A program made the translations under genes and the position numbers. The notes under the pieces were generated by a model that was not told where the DNA came from, made no database searches, and saw nothing but the letters and a program-made list of their open reading frames with translations. 64,000 nt of DNA, from contig NCGF01000009.1 in NCBI GenBank assembly GCA_002281485.1, positions 1-64,000 of the forward strand, in the 5' to 3' direction. The DNA is from Sphingomonas sp. 28-66-16. GTDB lineage: Bacteria; Pseudomonadota; Alphaproteobacteria; Sphingomonadales; Sphingomonadaceae. Position 1 is the first letter of the stretch. Each line of letters starts with the position of its first letter. Of the stretch, positions 15,201 through 23,521 are shown one piece after another.

Positions 15201-15237
15201 GTTTGTGCGGTTTGATGCGATCGATGAGGAGTTTTTG

Positions 15238-15264
15238 ATGTTCGGCCCAGTTCATGTTCGATAG
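15238..15264 (+). promoter_or_regulatory. Eight-codon leader ORF overlapping the ffh start
   Basis: ATG 15238 has GAGGAG six bases upstream, the best ribosome binding site in this region, and encodes MFGPVHVR followed by TAG at 15262-15264. The ffh ATG at 15254 lies inside this ORF in the +1 frame and has no ribosome binding site of its own at usual spacing. Translation of ffh therefore probably depends on re-initiation or slippage back from the leader ORF, or the GAGGAG acts across an unusually long gap of 22 bases. Confidence 0.55.
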
Positions 15265-16750
15265 TCTCAGCGAACGGCTCGGCGGCGTGTTCGACCGTCT
15301 TCGGGGGCGCGGTGCGCTGACCGAGGCAGACGTGCGCGCGGCGATGCGCGAGGTGCGCGTGGCGCTGCTCGAGGCCGATGTCGCGCTGCCGGTCGCGCGC
15401 GATTTCGTCGACAAGGTGACCGAGCAGGCGGTCGGGCAGAATGTCCTGCGCTCGGTCACGCCGGGGCAGATGGTCGTCAAGCTCGTCAACGACGCGCTCA
15501 CCGAGATGCTCGGCGCCGACGAGAGCGAACTCGCGCTCGATGTCGCGCCGCCGGCGATCATCATGATGGTCGGGCTGCAGGGCTCGGGCAAGACGACGAC
15601 CACAGCCAAGCTCGCCAAACGGCTGAGCAAGCGCGACGGCAAGAAGGTGCTGATGGCGTCGCTCGACGTCAATCGCCCCGCCGCGCAGGAGCAGCTGGCG
15701 ACGCTGGGGACGCAGGCCGAGGTGGCGACGCTGCCGATCGTCGCCGGTCAGCGCCCGGTCGAGATCGCCCGGCGCGCGCTGCAGGCGGCGAAGCTGCAGG
15801 GCTATGACGTGCTGATGCTCGATACGGCGGGCCGGTTGCATGTCGATCAGGCGCTGATGGACGAGATGAAGGCGATCGCCGACATCGCGACCCCCAATGA
15901 AATCCTGCTCGTGGTCGACGCGCTGACCGGGCAGGACGCGGTCAACGTCGCGCAGAATTTCTCCGAGCAGGTGCCGCTCACGGGTGTCGTGCTGACCCGG
16001 ATGGACGGCGATGCGCGTGGCGGCGCGGCGCTGTCGATGCGCGCGGTGACCGGCAAGCCGATCAAGTTCGCGGGCACCGGCGAAAAGATCGACGCGATCG
16101 AGGCGTTCCATCCTGGTCGGGTGGCCGGGCGGATCCTCGGCATGGGCGATGTCGTCAGCCTCGTCGAGCGCGCGGCGGAATCGATCCAGGCAGAAGATGC
16201 CGAGCGCATGGCCGCGAAGATGGCCAAGGGCCAGTTCGACATGGACGATCTGCGGGCGCAGCTCGCGCAGATGCGGCGGATGGGCGGTCTGGGCGCGCTG
16301 GCGGGGATGATCCCCGGCATGAAGAAGGCGCAGGCGGCGATGGCCTCGGGCGCCGTCGACGAGAAGATCCTGCTGCGGATGGACGCGATGATCACCTCGA
16401 TGACGCAGAAGGAGCGATCTAAACCCGAAATCCTCTCCGCCAAGCGCAAGATCCGGATCGCCAAGGGCAGCGGCACGACGGTGCAGGACGTCAACAAGCT
16501 GTTGAAGATGCACCAGGAAATGTCGACCGCGATGAAGAAGTTCAAGAAGATGGGCGGCATGAAGGGCATGATGGCGATGCTCGGCAAGGGCGGCATGGGC
16601 GGTCTCGGCAATGCCATTGGCGGCCCCGAACTCGGCGACATGATGGGGAAGGCTGGCGGCGGCCTGCCCGGGCCGGGCGGCGGCAATCCGCTCGGCGGCA
16701 TGCCCAAGCTGCCGCCGGGTTTCGAAAATTTCATCAAGAAGAAGAAGTAA
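15254..16750 (+). CDS. ffh: Signal recognition particle protein Ffh (SRP54)
   Basis: Ffh binds SRP RNA and signal sequences of nascent membrane proteins. The 498-residue protein has the N domain (MFDSLSERLGGVFD onward), the G domain with P-loop GLQGSGKTTTTAKLA at about residue 107, DTAGRLHVDQ, TRMDGDARGGAALS and GTGEKIDAIEAFHP, then a Met-rich M domain with the RRMGGLG and SKRKRRIAKGSG-like (AKRKIRIAKGSGTTVQDVN) RNA-binding segment. The C terminus is Gly/Met/Pro-rich, longer than in E. coli. Start chosen at ATG 15254 by family alignment despite the overlapping leader ORF. First gene of the ffh-rpsP-rimM cluster. Confidence 0.97.
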   Translation: MFDSLSERLGGVFDRLRGRGALTEADVRAAMREVRVALLEADVALPVARDFVDKVTEQAVGQNVLRSVTPGQMVVKLVNDALTEMLGADESELALDVAPPAIIMMVGLQGSGKTTTTAKLAKRLSKRDGKKVLMASLDVNRPAAQEQLATLGTQAEVATLPIVAGQRPVEIARRALQAAKLQGYDVLMLDTAGRLHVDQALMDEMKAIADIATPNEILLVVDALTGQDAVNVAQNFSEQVPLTGVVLTRMDGDARGGAALSMRAVTGKPIKFAGTGEKIDAIEAFHPGRVAGRILGMGDVVSLVERAAESIQAEDAERMAAKMAKGQFDMDDLRAQLAQMRRMGGLGALAGMIPGMKKAQAAMASGAVDEKILLRMDAMITSMTQKERSKPEILSAKRKIRIAKGSGTTVQDVNKLLKMHQEMSTAMKKFKKMGGMKGMMAMLGKGGMGGLGNAIGGPELGDMMGKAGGGLPGPGGGNPLGGMPKLPPGFENFIKKKK

Positions 16751-16869
16751 CCTGCCCGATCCGACCCGTCCCTGGCGAAGCCGGGGTCAACAGCGGCAAG
16801 GGCACAACCGACAACCATAAGACTCCAGCGTGCGCTGGAGTGACGATCAGAAAGAAGAGAGACTAGATC

Positions 16870-17370
16870 ATGGCACTGAGCATTAGACTGTCGCGTGGCG
16901 GCTCCAAGAAGCGTCCCTATTACCGCGTCGTTGTCGCCGACGCGCGTAGCCCGCGCGATGGCCGCTTCATCGAGAAGATCGGTACCTATAACCCGCTGCT
17001 CGCCAAGGATTCGCCCGACCGGATCAAGCTCGACGCCGATCGCGCCAAGCATTGGCTGAGCGTGGGGGCGCAGCCGACCGACCGCGTCGCGCGCTTCCTC
17101 GACGTGCTCGGCGTCAAGGAGCGTCCGGCGCGCAACAACCCCAACAAGGGCAAGCCCGGCGAAAAGGCGACCGAACGCGCCGAGGAGCGCGCCGAGAAGG
17201 CGAAGGCCGCCGAGGAAGCCGCCGCAGAGGCAGCCGCCGCGCCGGCGCCGGCGCCTGCGCCCGAGCCCGAAGCCGAGCAGGTTGCCGAAGCAGTCGCCGA
17301 GGAAACCCCGCCGGTCGACGCGGCGCCCGACGCTGCCGCCGAGACCGAAGAAAAGCCTGCCGAGGCCTGA
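16870..17370 (+). CDS. rpsP: 30S ribosomal protein S16 with long C-terminal tail
   Basis: S16 stabilises the 5' domain of 16S rRNA. The first ~85 residues are canonical ([32 protein letters not shown], given in part). The protein then continues to 166 residues through a Lys/Arg/Glu segment (about 90-120) and an Ala/Pro/Glu-rich acidic tail, roughly twice the usual S16 length. Such tails are known in some alphaproteobacteria; their function is unclear. GAAAGAAGAGAGA lies upstream of the ATG. The stop shares its last base with the rimM start, so the two are coupled. Confidence 0.97.
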   Translation: MALSIRLSRGGSKKRPYYRVVVADARSPRDGRFIEKIGTYNPLLAKDSPDRIKLDADRAKHWLSVGAQPTDRVARFLDVLGVKERPARNNPNKGKPGEKATERAEERAEKAKAAEEAAAEAAAAPAPAPAPEPEAEQVAEAVAEETPPVDAAPDAAAETEEKPAEA

Positions 17371-17846
17371 TGCCGGCGGATCGCCCCGTCACCCTGGCCG
17401 TCGTGATCGGCGCGCATGGGGTGGCGGGAGAGGTGCGGTTGAAGGTTTTCGCCGAGGACCTGAAGCCGTATACGAGCTTCAACGGCGGCGCGCTGACGCT
17501 GAAATCGGCGCGCCACGGCAGCAGCGGCACGATCGCCCGCTTTGCCGAGATCGCCGATCGCAACGCCGCCGAAGCGATGCGCGGGACCGAATTGACGGTG
17601 CCGCGCGCTGCGCTCCCGCCTCTCGGCGAGGGTGAATATTATCACACCGACCTCCTCGGCCTGCCCGTCGTCTCAGATCATGGGGAGGCGGTCGGTACTG
17701 TTGTCGCGATCGACAATTTCGGCGCGGGCGACGTGCTGGAAATCGAGCGCCCGGACAAGAAGCGGTTCATGGTGCCGATGCGGGTGGAGGCCGTGCCCGA
17801 ATGGGATGGCGTCCGGCTCGTGATCGCGACCGACTTCATCGGCTGA
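17370..17846 (+). CDS. rimM: Ribosome maturation factor RimM
   Basis: RimM assists maturation of the 30S head and binds S19. The 158-residue protein has the N-terminal RimM barrel (VIGAHGVAGEVRLKVF and the RGTELTVPRAALPPL end) and a C-terminal PRC-barrel (EYYHTDLLGLPV, VVAIDNFGAGDVLEIE, FMVPM). ATG 17370 uses the A of the rpsP TGA. Length is slightly below the usual 165-180. In most relatives trmD follows directly; here two unrelated genes (17881-20661) intervene. Confidence 0.95.
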   Translation: MPADRPVTLAVVIGAHGVAGEVRLKVFAEDLKPYTSFNGGALTLKSARHGSSGTIARFAEIADRNAAEAMRGTELTVPRAALPPLGEGEYYHTDLLGLPVVSDHGEAVGTVVAIDNFGAGDVLEIERPDKKRFMVPMRVEAVPEWDGVRLVIATDFIG

Positions 17847-17880
17847 GCGCGATCGGCGGCGGGGGCCGCGCGGTCGCGGG

Positions 17881-19224
17881 TCAGGCGGCTTCGAGATCTC
17901 TGATCAGCACCAAACGGTCTCTGCCCGCGCCCTTGGCCGAGTAGAGACTGATGTCAGCGATCTTGAGCGCGACCGCGAAGCTCGATTCGCCGACCAGCAC
18001 GAGACCCACGCTGGCGGTGACCGGCGTGTGGAGTTGCGGCACCATCTCGGCCGCGAACAGCGTTACGCGCGTGCGTAGCCGTTCGGCCTCGTCGGCCACT
18101 TCGGCGGCATCGCCGTGGAGCAGCAGCACGAACTCCTCGCCGCCGATGCGTCCCGCCACCGCGGTCCCCGACGCCAGCGCCGCCGCGGCCGCCTGGATCA
18201 CCCGGTCGCCGACGTCATGACCATAGCGATCATTGACTGCCTTGAAATGATCGAGATCGACGATCGCGATGGCAAAGGGCCGCCGGTCGGCGAATGCCCG
18301 TTCTATCGCGCGGCGATTGTTCAGGCCGGTGAGCGCGTCGCTGTGGGCGATGACATGCAGCGCACTGGCAGTGGCGCGTGCCTCGTCATGCTCGCGCTTC
18401 AGCCGCAGAAAGCGATCACCGATGCCGATCGCGGTCAGCATCACCTCGAAGCCCAGTGCGCCGAACAGCGCGAACAGGAACATCGTGAAGGGAGTCGCCA
18501 GAAAGATGTCGTGAAAAAGGCTCGCGCCATAGACCGCGAGCACGCAACTCCATGCCGCTGACTGGAAACGCGCGGTTCGGCTGCCGCGTCGCCATGCCTG
18601 GGCGAGCGTATAGCACATCAACAGGAGCGTGCCGACCAGCACGGCGTTGCGAAATGTCATGTAGAGTGGCGGGCAATCGGGGATCAGCATCGCTGGGGTG
18701 GTGATCAAGATCGCCGGCGCGGTCCAGCCGAGCAGGCGATAGACCCGGGGGGCGATCATGCCTGGCTCGATATACGCACGGACGAATGGTCCGGTGACGG
18801 CCACCGAAAGATCGAACAGCAAACACAGATAAACCTGCCGGGCAAAGCTGTGCGCGCCAAGCGCGGCGCCCATGTCGAGCGGGGACAGCCCTACCGTTAG
18901 CGCAAAATAGATGAATGCGCGCAGGCTCTGCCACACTAGGAACCGCTCGCGCAGCACCGAATAGAAAGCGGCATTATAAGCGATCGAAAAGAGCAGCAGC
19001 CCCAGGAAAATCCCGGTGAAGGCGCCGTCCCAGCTCATCGTGGTGCGATCGGCGAAGCTCGATTGGGCGAGCGCGGGCGAGGCCGTCCACGCGACCGACA
19101 ACATGACTGTCCCAGCGGTGATCCGCGGCAAGATACGCCCGAGCATCCGCTGGTGGTAGGCGGCCGAGGTAATAACACGGTTAATGGCGCGCCGGTGGAC
19201 GATCAGGACCTGCGTGACAATCAT
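17881..19224 (-). CDS. Membrane-bound diguanylate cyclase, 7TM sensor plus GGEEF
   Basis: A 447-residue protein whose N terminus has a signal-like segment ending ASPALAQ, then about seven membrane helices of the 7TMR-DISM type, a short coiled coil (FLRLKREHDEARA), and a GGDEF domain with DALTGLNNRRAIE, DLDHFKAVNDRYGHDVGD and active site RIGGEEF. No RxxD inhibitory site is seen. It should make c-di-GMP in response to a membrane or periplasmic signal. ATG 19224 has AGGGCGAG upstream; ATG 19146 would begin right at the signal segment. It is inserted, on the opposite strand, between rimM and trmD. Confidence 0.9.
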   Translation of the reverse strand: MIVTQVLIVHRRAINRVITSAAYHQRMLGRILPRITAGTVMLSVAWTASPALAQSSFADRTTMSWDGAFTGIFLGLLLFSIAYNAAFYSVLRERFLVWQSLRAFIYFALTVGLSPLDMGAALGAHSFARQVYLCLLFDLSVAVTGPFVRAYIEPGMIAPRVYRLLGWTAPAILITTPAMLIPDCPPLYMTFRNAVLVGTLLLMCYTLAQAWRRGSRTARFQSAAWSCVLAVYGASLFHDIFLATPFTMFLFALFGALGFEVMLTAIGIGDRFLRLKREHDEARATASALHVIAHSDALTGLNNRRAIERAFADRRPFAIAIVDLDHFKAVNDRYGHDVGDRVIQAAAAALASGTAVAGRIGGEEFVLLLHGDAAEVADEAERLRTRVTLFAAEMVPQLHTPVTASVGLVLVGESSFAVALKIADISLYSAKGAGRDRLVLIRDLEAA

Positions 19225-19305
19225 TCTCGCCCTGTTGTTCGCAGCGGCGCCGGTCGTCTTGCGACCCTTGAGCGCTCGCTGTTTCCATCGACTGTGCGGG
19301 CGGCT

Positions 19306-20661
19306 ATGCTCAAGGAAATGACCGGGACGAAAGCAGAGCGCGAGATCGCGGCCCTCCGACGCCGCGTTTCTTCCAATCCTGGCGACCTTGTCGGCAGGCA
19401 CAATCTTGCCGTCGCTCTGCGGACCGTCGGTCGGTTCGAGGAGGCGCTGGGGGAGGTCGAACTGGCTTATGATGGCGGCCTACGAGGCGCCGAAACACGG
19501 ACGGTTCGTGCAAACCTGCTGGCCGATCTTGCCCGATATGACGAGGCGGTAACGGAATACCGCAAGCTGCTGGCGGTTCACCCCGATGCGATCGCCGCGC
19601 ACGAAACGCTTTCACGCCTATTGCCCCAGCGCGGTCAGCGCGCAACCGCGCTCGACAGCTACAGAGCGGCACTCAATCGCGCGCCGCAACTAGGCATGCT
19701 TTGGGTGTCGGCGATGCAGGCGGCGTGCGACCTCGGTGATCATCTCCAGCTGCTTTCCTGGGCAAAGGCGGCAAACGCGCGGTTCGGCAACGATACCATG
19801 ATCACGGTATTTGCAGCCCAGGCGATGGCGGGCCTCGGCGATTTTGTGGAAGCGCGCAACCTGCTGAACAATGCCGTGGCGGCCGATCCAGACTATGTGC
19901 CGGCGATCACGACGCTTGCCTTTTACCTCCTTCAGCACGGCGATGCGCGGGCGGCGGAGCGACACTTGTTGCGCGCCACGGTGCTCGAGCCCGACAACCA
20001 GTCCGCCTGGTCGCTTCTCACGGTTGCGTGGCGCCTGCTAGACGACGCCCGCGAGACATGGCTTGCGGATTATGAGCGGCAAGTGATGTGGAGCGACCTC
20101 GACATTGATTGTGGGGCATTAGCCGTTCGGCTGACCGGACTGCATGATACGCTGGCCGCGCCAGCGGACCAGTCTTTGCGGGGGGGCACCCAAACCCGCG
20201 GTGACCTTTTCAGCATGCGTGATCCCCTGATCGAGCAGTTGGCGAAGGAAATCAAAAGGTCGGTCGAAATTCAGCTCGCGGCATTGCCGGATGATCCCTC
20301 ACACCCCTTCCTGCGACGCAAGGCCGAACGGATAATCTTCGAGGGTTCGTGGTCGGTGCGGTTGCTCAGCAAAGGCTATCATATCAGCCATATTCACCCG
20401 AAAGGCTGGTTGAGTTCGGCATGCTACATCGCGCTGCCGGCGGGGTTGGAAAGCGACATTGGCGAGGGAGCACTCGAATTCGGCGTGCCCGATGCGAAAT
20501 TGGGGCTTTCACTGGAACCTCGCCGGACGCTCGCCCCGATCGAAGGCCGGCTGGTCATCTTCCCCTCCTATTACTGGCATGGCACCCGCCGCTTCGTGCG
20601 CAACGCGCCACGGCTCACGGTGGCCTTTGACGCGCTGCCCGGCGGTCGCGAGCCGGGATGA
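19306..20661 (+). CDS. TPR protein with C-terminal 2-oxoglutarate/Fe(II) oxygenase-like domain
   Basis: A 451-residue soluble protein. Residues about 10-270 are tetratricopeptide-like helical repeats ([21 protein letters not shown], given in part). The C-terminal ~110 residues match the putative 2OG-Fe(II) oxygenase family that often follows TPRs: [20 protein letters not shown] with the first iron-ligand region near residue 360, GALEFGVPD, then [17 protein letters not shown] with the distal His near residue 424. Likely a hydroxylase with unknown substrate. ATG 19306 was chosen; ATG 19318 is possible. It is divergent from the diguanylate cyclase and sits 97 bases before trmD. Confidence 0.85.
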   Translation: MLKEMTGTKAEREIAALRRRVSSNPGDLVGRHNLAVALRTVGRFEEALGEVELAYDGGLRGAETRTVRANLLADLARYDEAVTEYRKLLAVHPDAIAAHETLSRLLPQRGQRATALDSYRAALNRAPQLGMLWVSAMQAACDLGDHLQLLSWAKAANARFGNDTMITVFAAQAMAGLGDFVEARNLLNNAVAADPDYVPAITTLAFYLLQHGDARAAERHLLRATVLEPDNQSAWSLLTVAWRLLDDARETWLADYERQVMWSDLDIDCGALAVRLTGLHDTLAAPADQSLRGGTQTRGDLFSMRDPLIEQLAKEIKRSVEIQLAALPDDPSHPFLRRKAERIIFEGSWSVRLLSKGYHISHIHPKGWLSSACYIALPAGLESDIGEGALEFGVPDAKLGLSLEPRRTLAPIEGRLVIFPSYYWHGTRRFVRNAPRLTVAFDALPGGREPG

Positions 20662-20758
20662 TCAATGGCGCGGCAGTAGCGTGCAGGATGGGCAGCGTCG
20701 CTCCGCTCGGCCTTGGCCATGTTGCCGCCGCCATCGATCAAGGCCAATGGTGCGGGTC

Positions 20759-21490
20759 ATGAGTTTTGCCGCCACCATCCTCACACTGTACCCCGACATG
20801 TTTCCCGGGCCGCTCGGCCAGTCGATCGCGGGCAGGGCGCTGATCGAAGGCAAATGGGCACTCGAGGCCGTGAACATCCGTGACTTCGCGACCGACAAGC
20901 ATCGCACCGTCGATGACACGCCAGCGGGCGGCGGCGCCGGGATGGTGTTGCGCGCCGATGTCGTCGCTGCGGCGCTCGACAGCGTTGCCGACGACCGGCC
21001 GATCATTGCGATGACACCGCGGGGCTCTCCACTGACGCAGGCACGGGTTCGGGCGCTTGCGGGTGGTACCGGCGCGATCATCCTGTGCGGCAGGTTTGAA
21101 GGCTTTGACGAGCGCTTGTTCGAGGCACGCGCCATCGAACAAGTCTCGATCGGCGACTATATATTGTCCGGCGGAGAAATGGGCGCGCTGGTGCTGCTCG
21201 ACGCTTGCATTCGGCTGCTTCCCGGCGTAATGGGCGCGCCTTCAAGCGGTGATGACGAGAGCTTCGAAAGCGGCCTGCTCGAATACCCGCAATATACCCG
21301 ACCTGCTGAATGGGAAGGGCGCACGATCCCCGAAGTGCTGCGATCGGGGGATCATGCGAAAATTTCGGCATGGCGCAAGTCGATGGCCGAAACCGATACA
21401 CGGCTAAGGAGGCCGGACCTTTGGGAGCGTCATGACGGCGCTCGGGTCAAGTCTCCCTCTGGCGCGCGGCGACAGACGAAGGAAGAATGA
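20759..21490 (+). CDS. trmD: tRNA (guanine-N1-)-methyltransferase TrmD
   Basis: TrmD methylates G37 of tRNAs to prevent +1 frameshifting. The 243-residue SPOUT enzyme shows [38 protein letters not shown], the knot residues [10 protein letters not shown] and [14 protein letters not shown], and a C-terminal helical domain. ATG 20759 matches the family start; ATG 20747 would add four residues. A 7-bp inverted repeat (20709-20715 with 20739-20745) lies just upstream. The usual coupling to rimM is lost here because two genes are inserted; trmD must rely on read-through or a promoter within 20662-20758. RplS starts two bases downstream. Confidence 0.96.
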   Translation: MSFAATILTLYPDMFPGPLGQSIAGRALIEGKWALEAVNIRDFATDKHRTVDDTPAGGGAGMVLRADVVAAALDSVADDRPIIAMTPRGSPLTQARVRALAGGTGAIILCGRFEGFDERLFEARAIEQVSIGDYILSGGEMGALVLLDACIRLLPGVMGAPSSGDDESFESGLLEYPQYTRPAEWEGRTIPEVLRSGDHAKISAWRKSMAETDTRLRRPDLWERHDGARVKSPSGARRQTKEE

Positions 21491-21491
21491 G

Positions 21492-21884
21492 ATGAATCTC
21501 ATCCAGACGATCGAAGCCGAGAACATTGCCAAGTTTCTCGAAACCAAGACGATTCCTGATTTCCGCCCCGGCGACACGCTGAAGGTCGGCGTGAAGGTCG
21601 TCGAAGGCGAGCGCACCCGCGTTCAGAATTACGAAGGCGTATGCATCGCCCGCTCGAACAAGGGCATGGGCAGCAACTTCACCGTGCGCAAGATTTCGTT
21701 CGGCGAAGGCGTGGAGCGCGTCTTCCCGCTCTATTCGCCCAACATCGATTCGATCGAAGTCGTCCGCAAGGGCGTCGTTCGGCGCGCCAAGCTCTATTAT
21801 CTGCGCGGTCTGCGCGGCAAGCGCGCGCGTATCGCCGAGCGTCGCGATCCGCGCCCGGCCAAGGACAGCACGGCGGCCGAATAA
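21492..21884 (+). CDS. rplS: 50S ribosomal protein L19
   Basis: L19 sits at the 30S-50S interface. The 130-residue protein has the family start ([15 protein letters not shown]), [31 protein letters not shown] (described in part), [15 protein letters not shown], and the basic [18 protein letters not shown] end with a short acidic tail. AAGGAAGA precedes ATG 21492. It is the last gene of the ffh cluster and is followed by an intrinsic terminator. Confidence 0.97.
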   Translation: MNLIQTIEAENIAKFLETKTIPDFRPGDTLKVGVKVVEGERTRVQNYEGVCIARSNKGMGSNFTVRKISFGEGVERVFPLYSPNIDSIEVVRKGVVRRAKLYYLRGLRGKRARIAERRDPRPAKDSTAAE

Positions 21885-21913
21885 CCCGCCGGCGATCGCC
21901 CGATCGCAGGAAA

Positions 21914-21951
21914 AAAGGCGCGGGAGGCTTTTGCTTTCCGCGCCTTTGTTA
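21914..21951. terminator. Bidirectional terminator after rplS
   Basis: Bases 21914-21925 (aaaggcgcggga) pair with 21936-21947 (ttccgcgccttt), a 12-bp stem with one G-T pair and a ten-base loop. The plus-strand product ends in CCTTTGTT and the minus-strand product in CCTTTTTT, so the hairpin can stop both rplS and the convergent gene ending at 21949. The minus-strand stop codon lies within a few bases of the stem. Confidence 0.8.
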
Positions 21952-23382
21952 TGCGGGCATCAGCCGCCATCCCGTCGCCAGCAGCACGACGATCGCTGCC
22001 GGCAGATAGGCGATCACAGCGCGCCGCCACGGTAGCTGCCGCGCCGTGACGAGATCGGCCGCGACCATGACCGAGGCGAGCGCGGCGGCCAGCATCGTCC
22101 AGAGATGATAGCGAAGTTCGGAGGCGACGCTGACGAGCAGATAGCCGAGCCCGTAGATCGCGCTCGATGCCGCCAGCGGCACGATCAGGCGCGCGCTCGG
22201 CAGGCCGGGCGCCATGATCAGTGCGCCCAGCGCGAGCGCGATGTAGACGATCGGCCATTCGACAGGGGTGGGCGACAGCGCCGCCGCCGCATTCGCCACC
22301 AGCGTCGTCACGACGTTTCGGTGAATGTGATAGTGCCATGGGTTCGGTGCGTCGGTCATCTGTCCGGCCACCTCGCTTTCGCGGTGGACGAGGAACCGCG
22401 TCGCGATGTTGAAGTGCACGAGCCGGTGTCGGGCATAAGCGACCGGATTCGCCAGAATGGCGCGACCCCAGAAGAGTTCGGGGCTCAGGTGGTGATTGGC
22501 GAACCAGTCCTGGATCTTGTAGAATCCAATCGGACATTCTCGATCGACCCACCAGCTATAGCTGTCCCATTTGACCGGATCGTAACAGGTTCTATTGACC
22601 CGCACCGGATCAGCGATGCCGTCGAGCGGTGGAAACGCGTCGTGGCCGGCATGATAGGTAATGCCGCCAAGGTCGAAGATCACCAGCGACAACGCGACCC
22701 CGCTCGGTTCGGCGCGAAGCGCCCGGTTGGCGAGCGGCAGCGCCGCCATCATCAACGCCGACAGGACCAGCGTCGTCGCGATGACCCTCGGCCATGTCGC
22801 CCGAAATCGCGCCGGCACCAGCGCCAGCGCAATCGGTACCGTCGCCATGAAGGCGTTGAAGCGCAGCGTCGAAGCTGCGACGAGCAGCGCGATCCCCAAC
22901 AGCCGCCAGCCGAGGCGGCCGGTAGCAAGATCGCCGACCAGCGCCAGGATTCCGCATGCGACCATGATCGCGCCCGTCATCAGACAATCCTTGAGCACTG
23001 CGCCCATCAGTCCGATCGATATCGGCATCAGCGCGCAGGCGATCACGGCGGGGGCAAGCCAGGGGCGGCGGCTTCGCCACGCCCAGCAGGCGATCAGACC
23101 GAGCCCGATCCACAACAGGGCGAGCTGGAGGGCAAGCATCGGTAGCGTGCCGGGATGAAGCGGGATCAGCTGCCGCCACAGCCATTCCATCGCGGGCGGG
23201 TGCCAGTCATCGAATTTGCCCGACAGTGCCTGCTCATATTGCCGCTCGGCATCCCAGGACATCAGGCCGGGCCAATAGCCGATCAAGCTCCCGCCAATCC
23301 CGACCATCGCGAGCGCGGCCGCCAGCAGCGCCGGCGTGCGCCCTTCAGCCATGGAGTGCGCCGGCCCCAACGTCGTGGTCAT
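21949..23382 (-). CDS. Polytopic membrane protein, glycosyltransferase-C-like
   Basis: A 477-residue protein with about ten hydrophobic helices. A conserved-looking acidic/aromatic loop (YWPGLMSWDAERQYEQALSGKFDDWHPP, given in part) follows the first helix, and a large external loop (about residues 250-345) carries several Trp, Cys and His residues. The Asp-containing first loop and topology resemble GT-C fold glycosyltransferases such as the ArnT/PMT relatives, but I recognise no exact family. Start ATG 23382; M11 is possible. It is convergent with rplS and divergent from the peptidase gene. Confidence 0.75.
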   Translation of the reverse strand: MTTTLGPAHSMAEGRTPALLAAALAMVGIGGSLIGYWPGLMSWDAERQYEQALSGKFDDWHPPAMEWLWRQLIPLHPGTLPMLALQLALLWIGLGLIACWAWRSRRPWLAPAVIACALMPISIGLMGAVLKDCLMTGAIMVACGILALVGDLATGRLGWRLLGIALLVAASTLRFNAFMATVPIALALVPARFRATWPRVIATTLVLSALMMAALPLANRALRAEPSGVALSLVIFDLGGITYHAGHDAFPPLDGIADPVRVNRTCYDPVKWDSYSWWVDRECPIGFYKIQDWFANHHLSPELFWGRAILANPVAYARHRLVHFNIATRFLVHRESEVAGQMTDAPNPWHYHIHRNVVTTLVANAAAALSPTPVEWPIVYIALALGALIMAPGLPSARLIVPLAASSAIYGLGYLLVSVASELRYHLWTMLAAALASVMVAADLVTARQLPWRRAVIAYLPAAIVVLLATGWRLMPA

Positions 23383-23521
23383 GCCTATCCCCCTGGGCAG
23401 CTGAGCGACGCCCGCTGCGCGCTGTTCGCTGGCGCCTCTTTACGACAATGACCGGGCCAGCGATAAAGATTCATTCGCTGCCATTCGCGCGGCGCAGAGA
23501 TATCGGAACTGGAGATGATGC

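Noticed and set aside
15111-15237. 4.5S/SRP RNA gene in the ffh leader
   Set aside because: The conserved SRP RNA core (GGTCAGGTCCGGAAGGAAGCAGCC-type) is absent; only the terminator-like hairpin is present.
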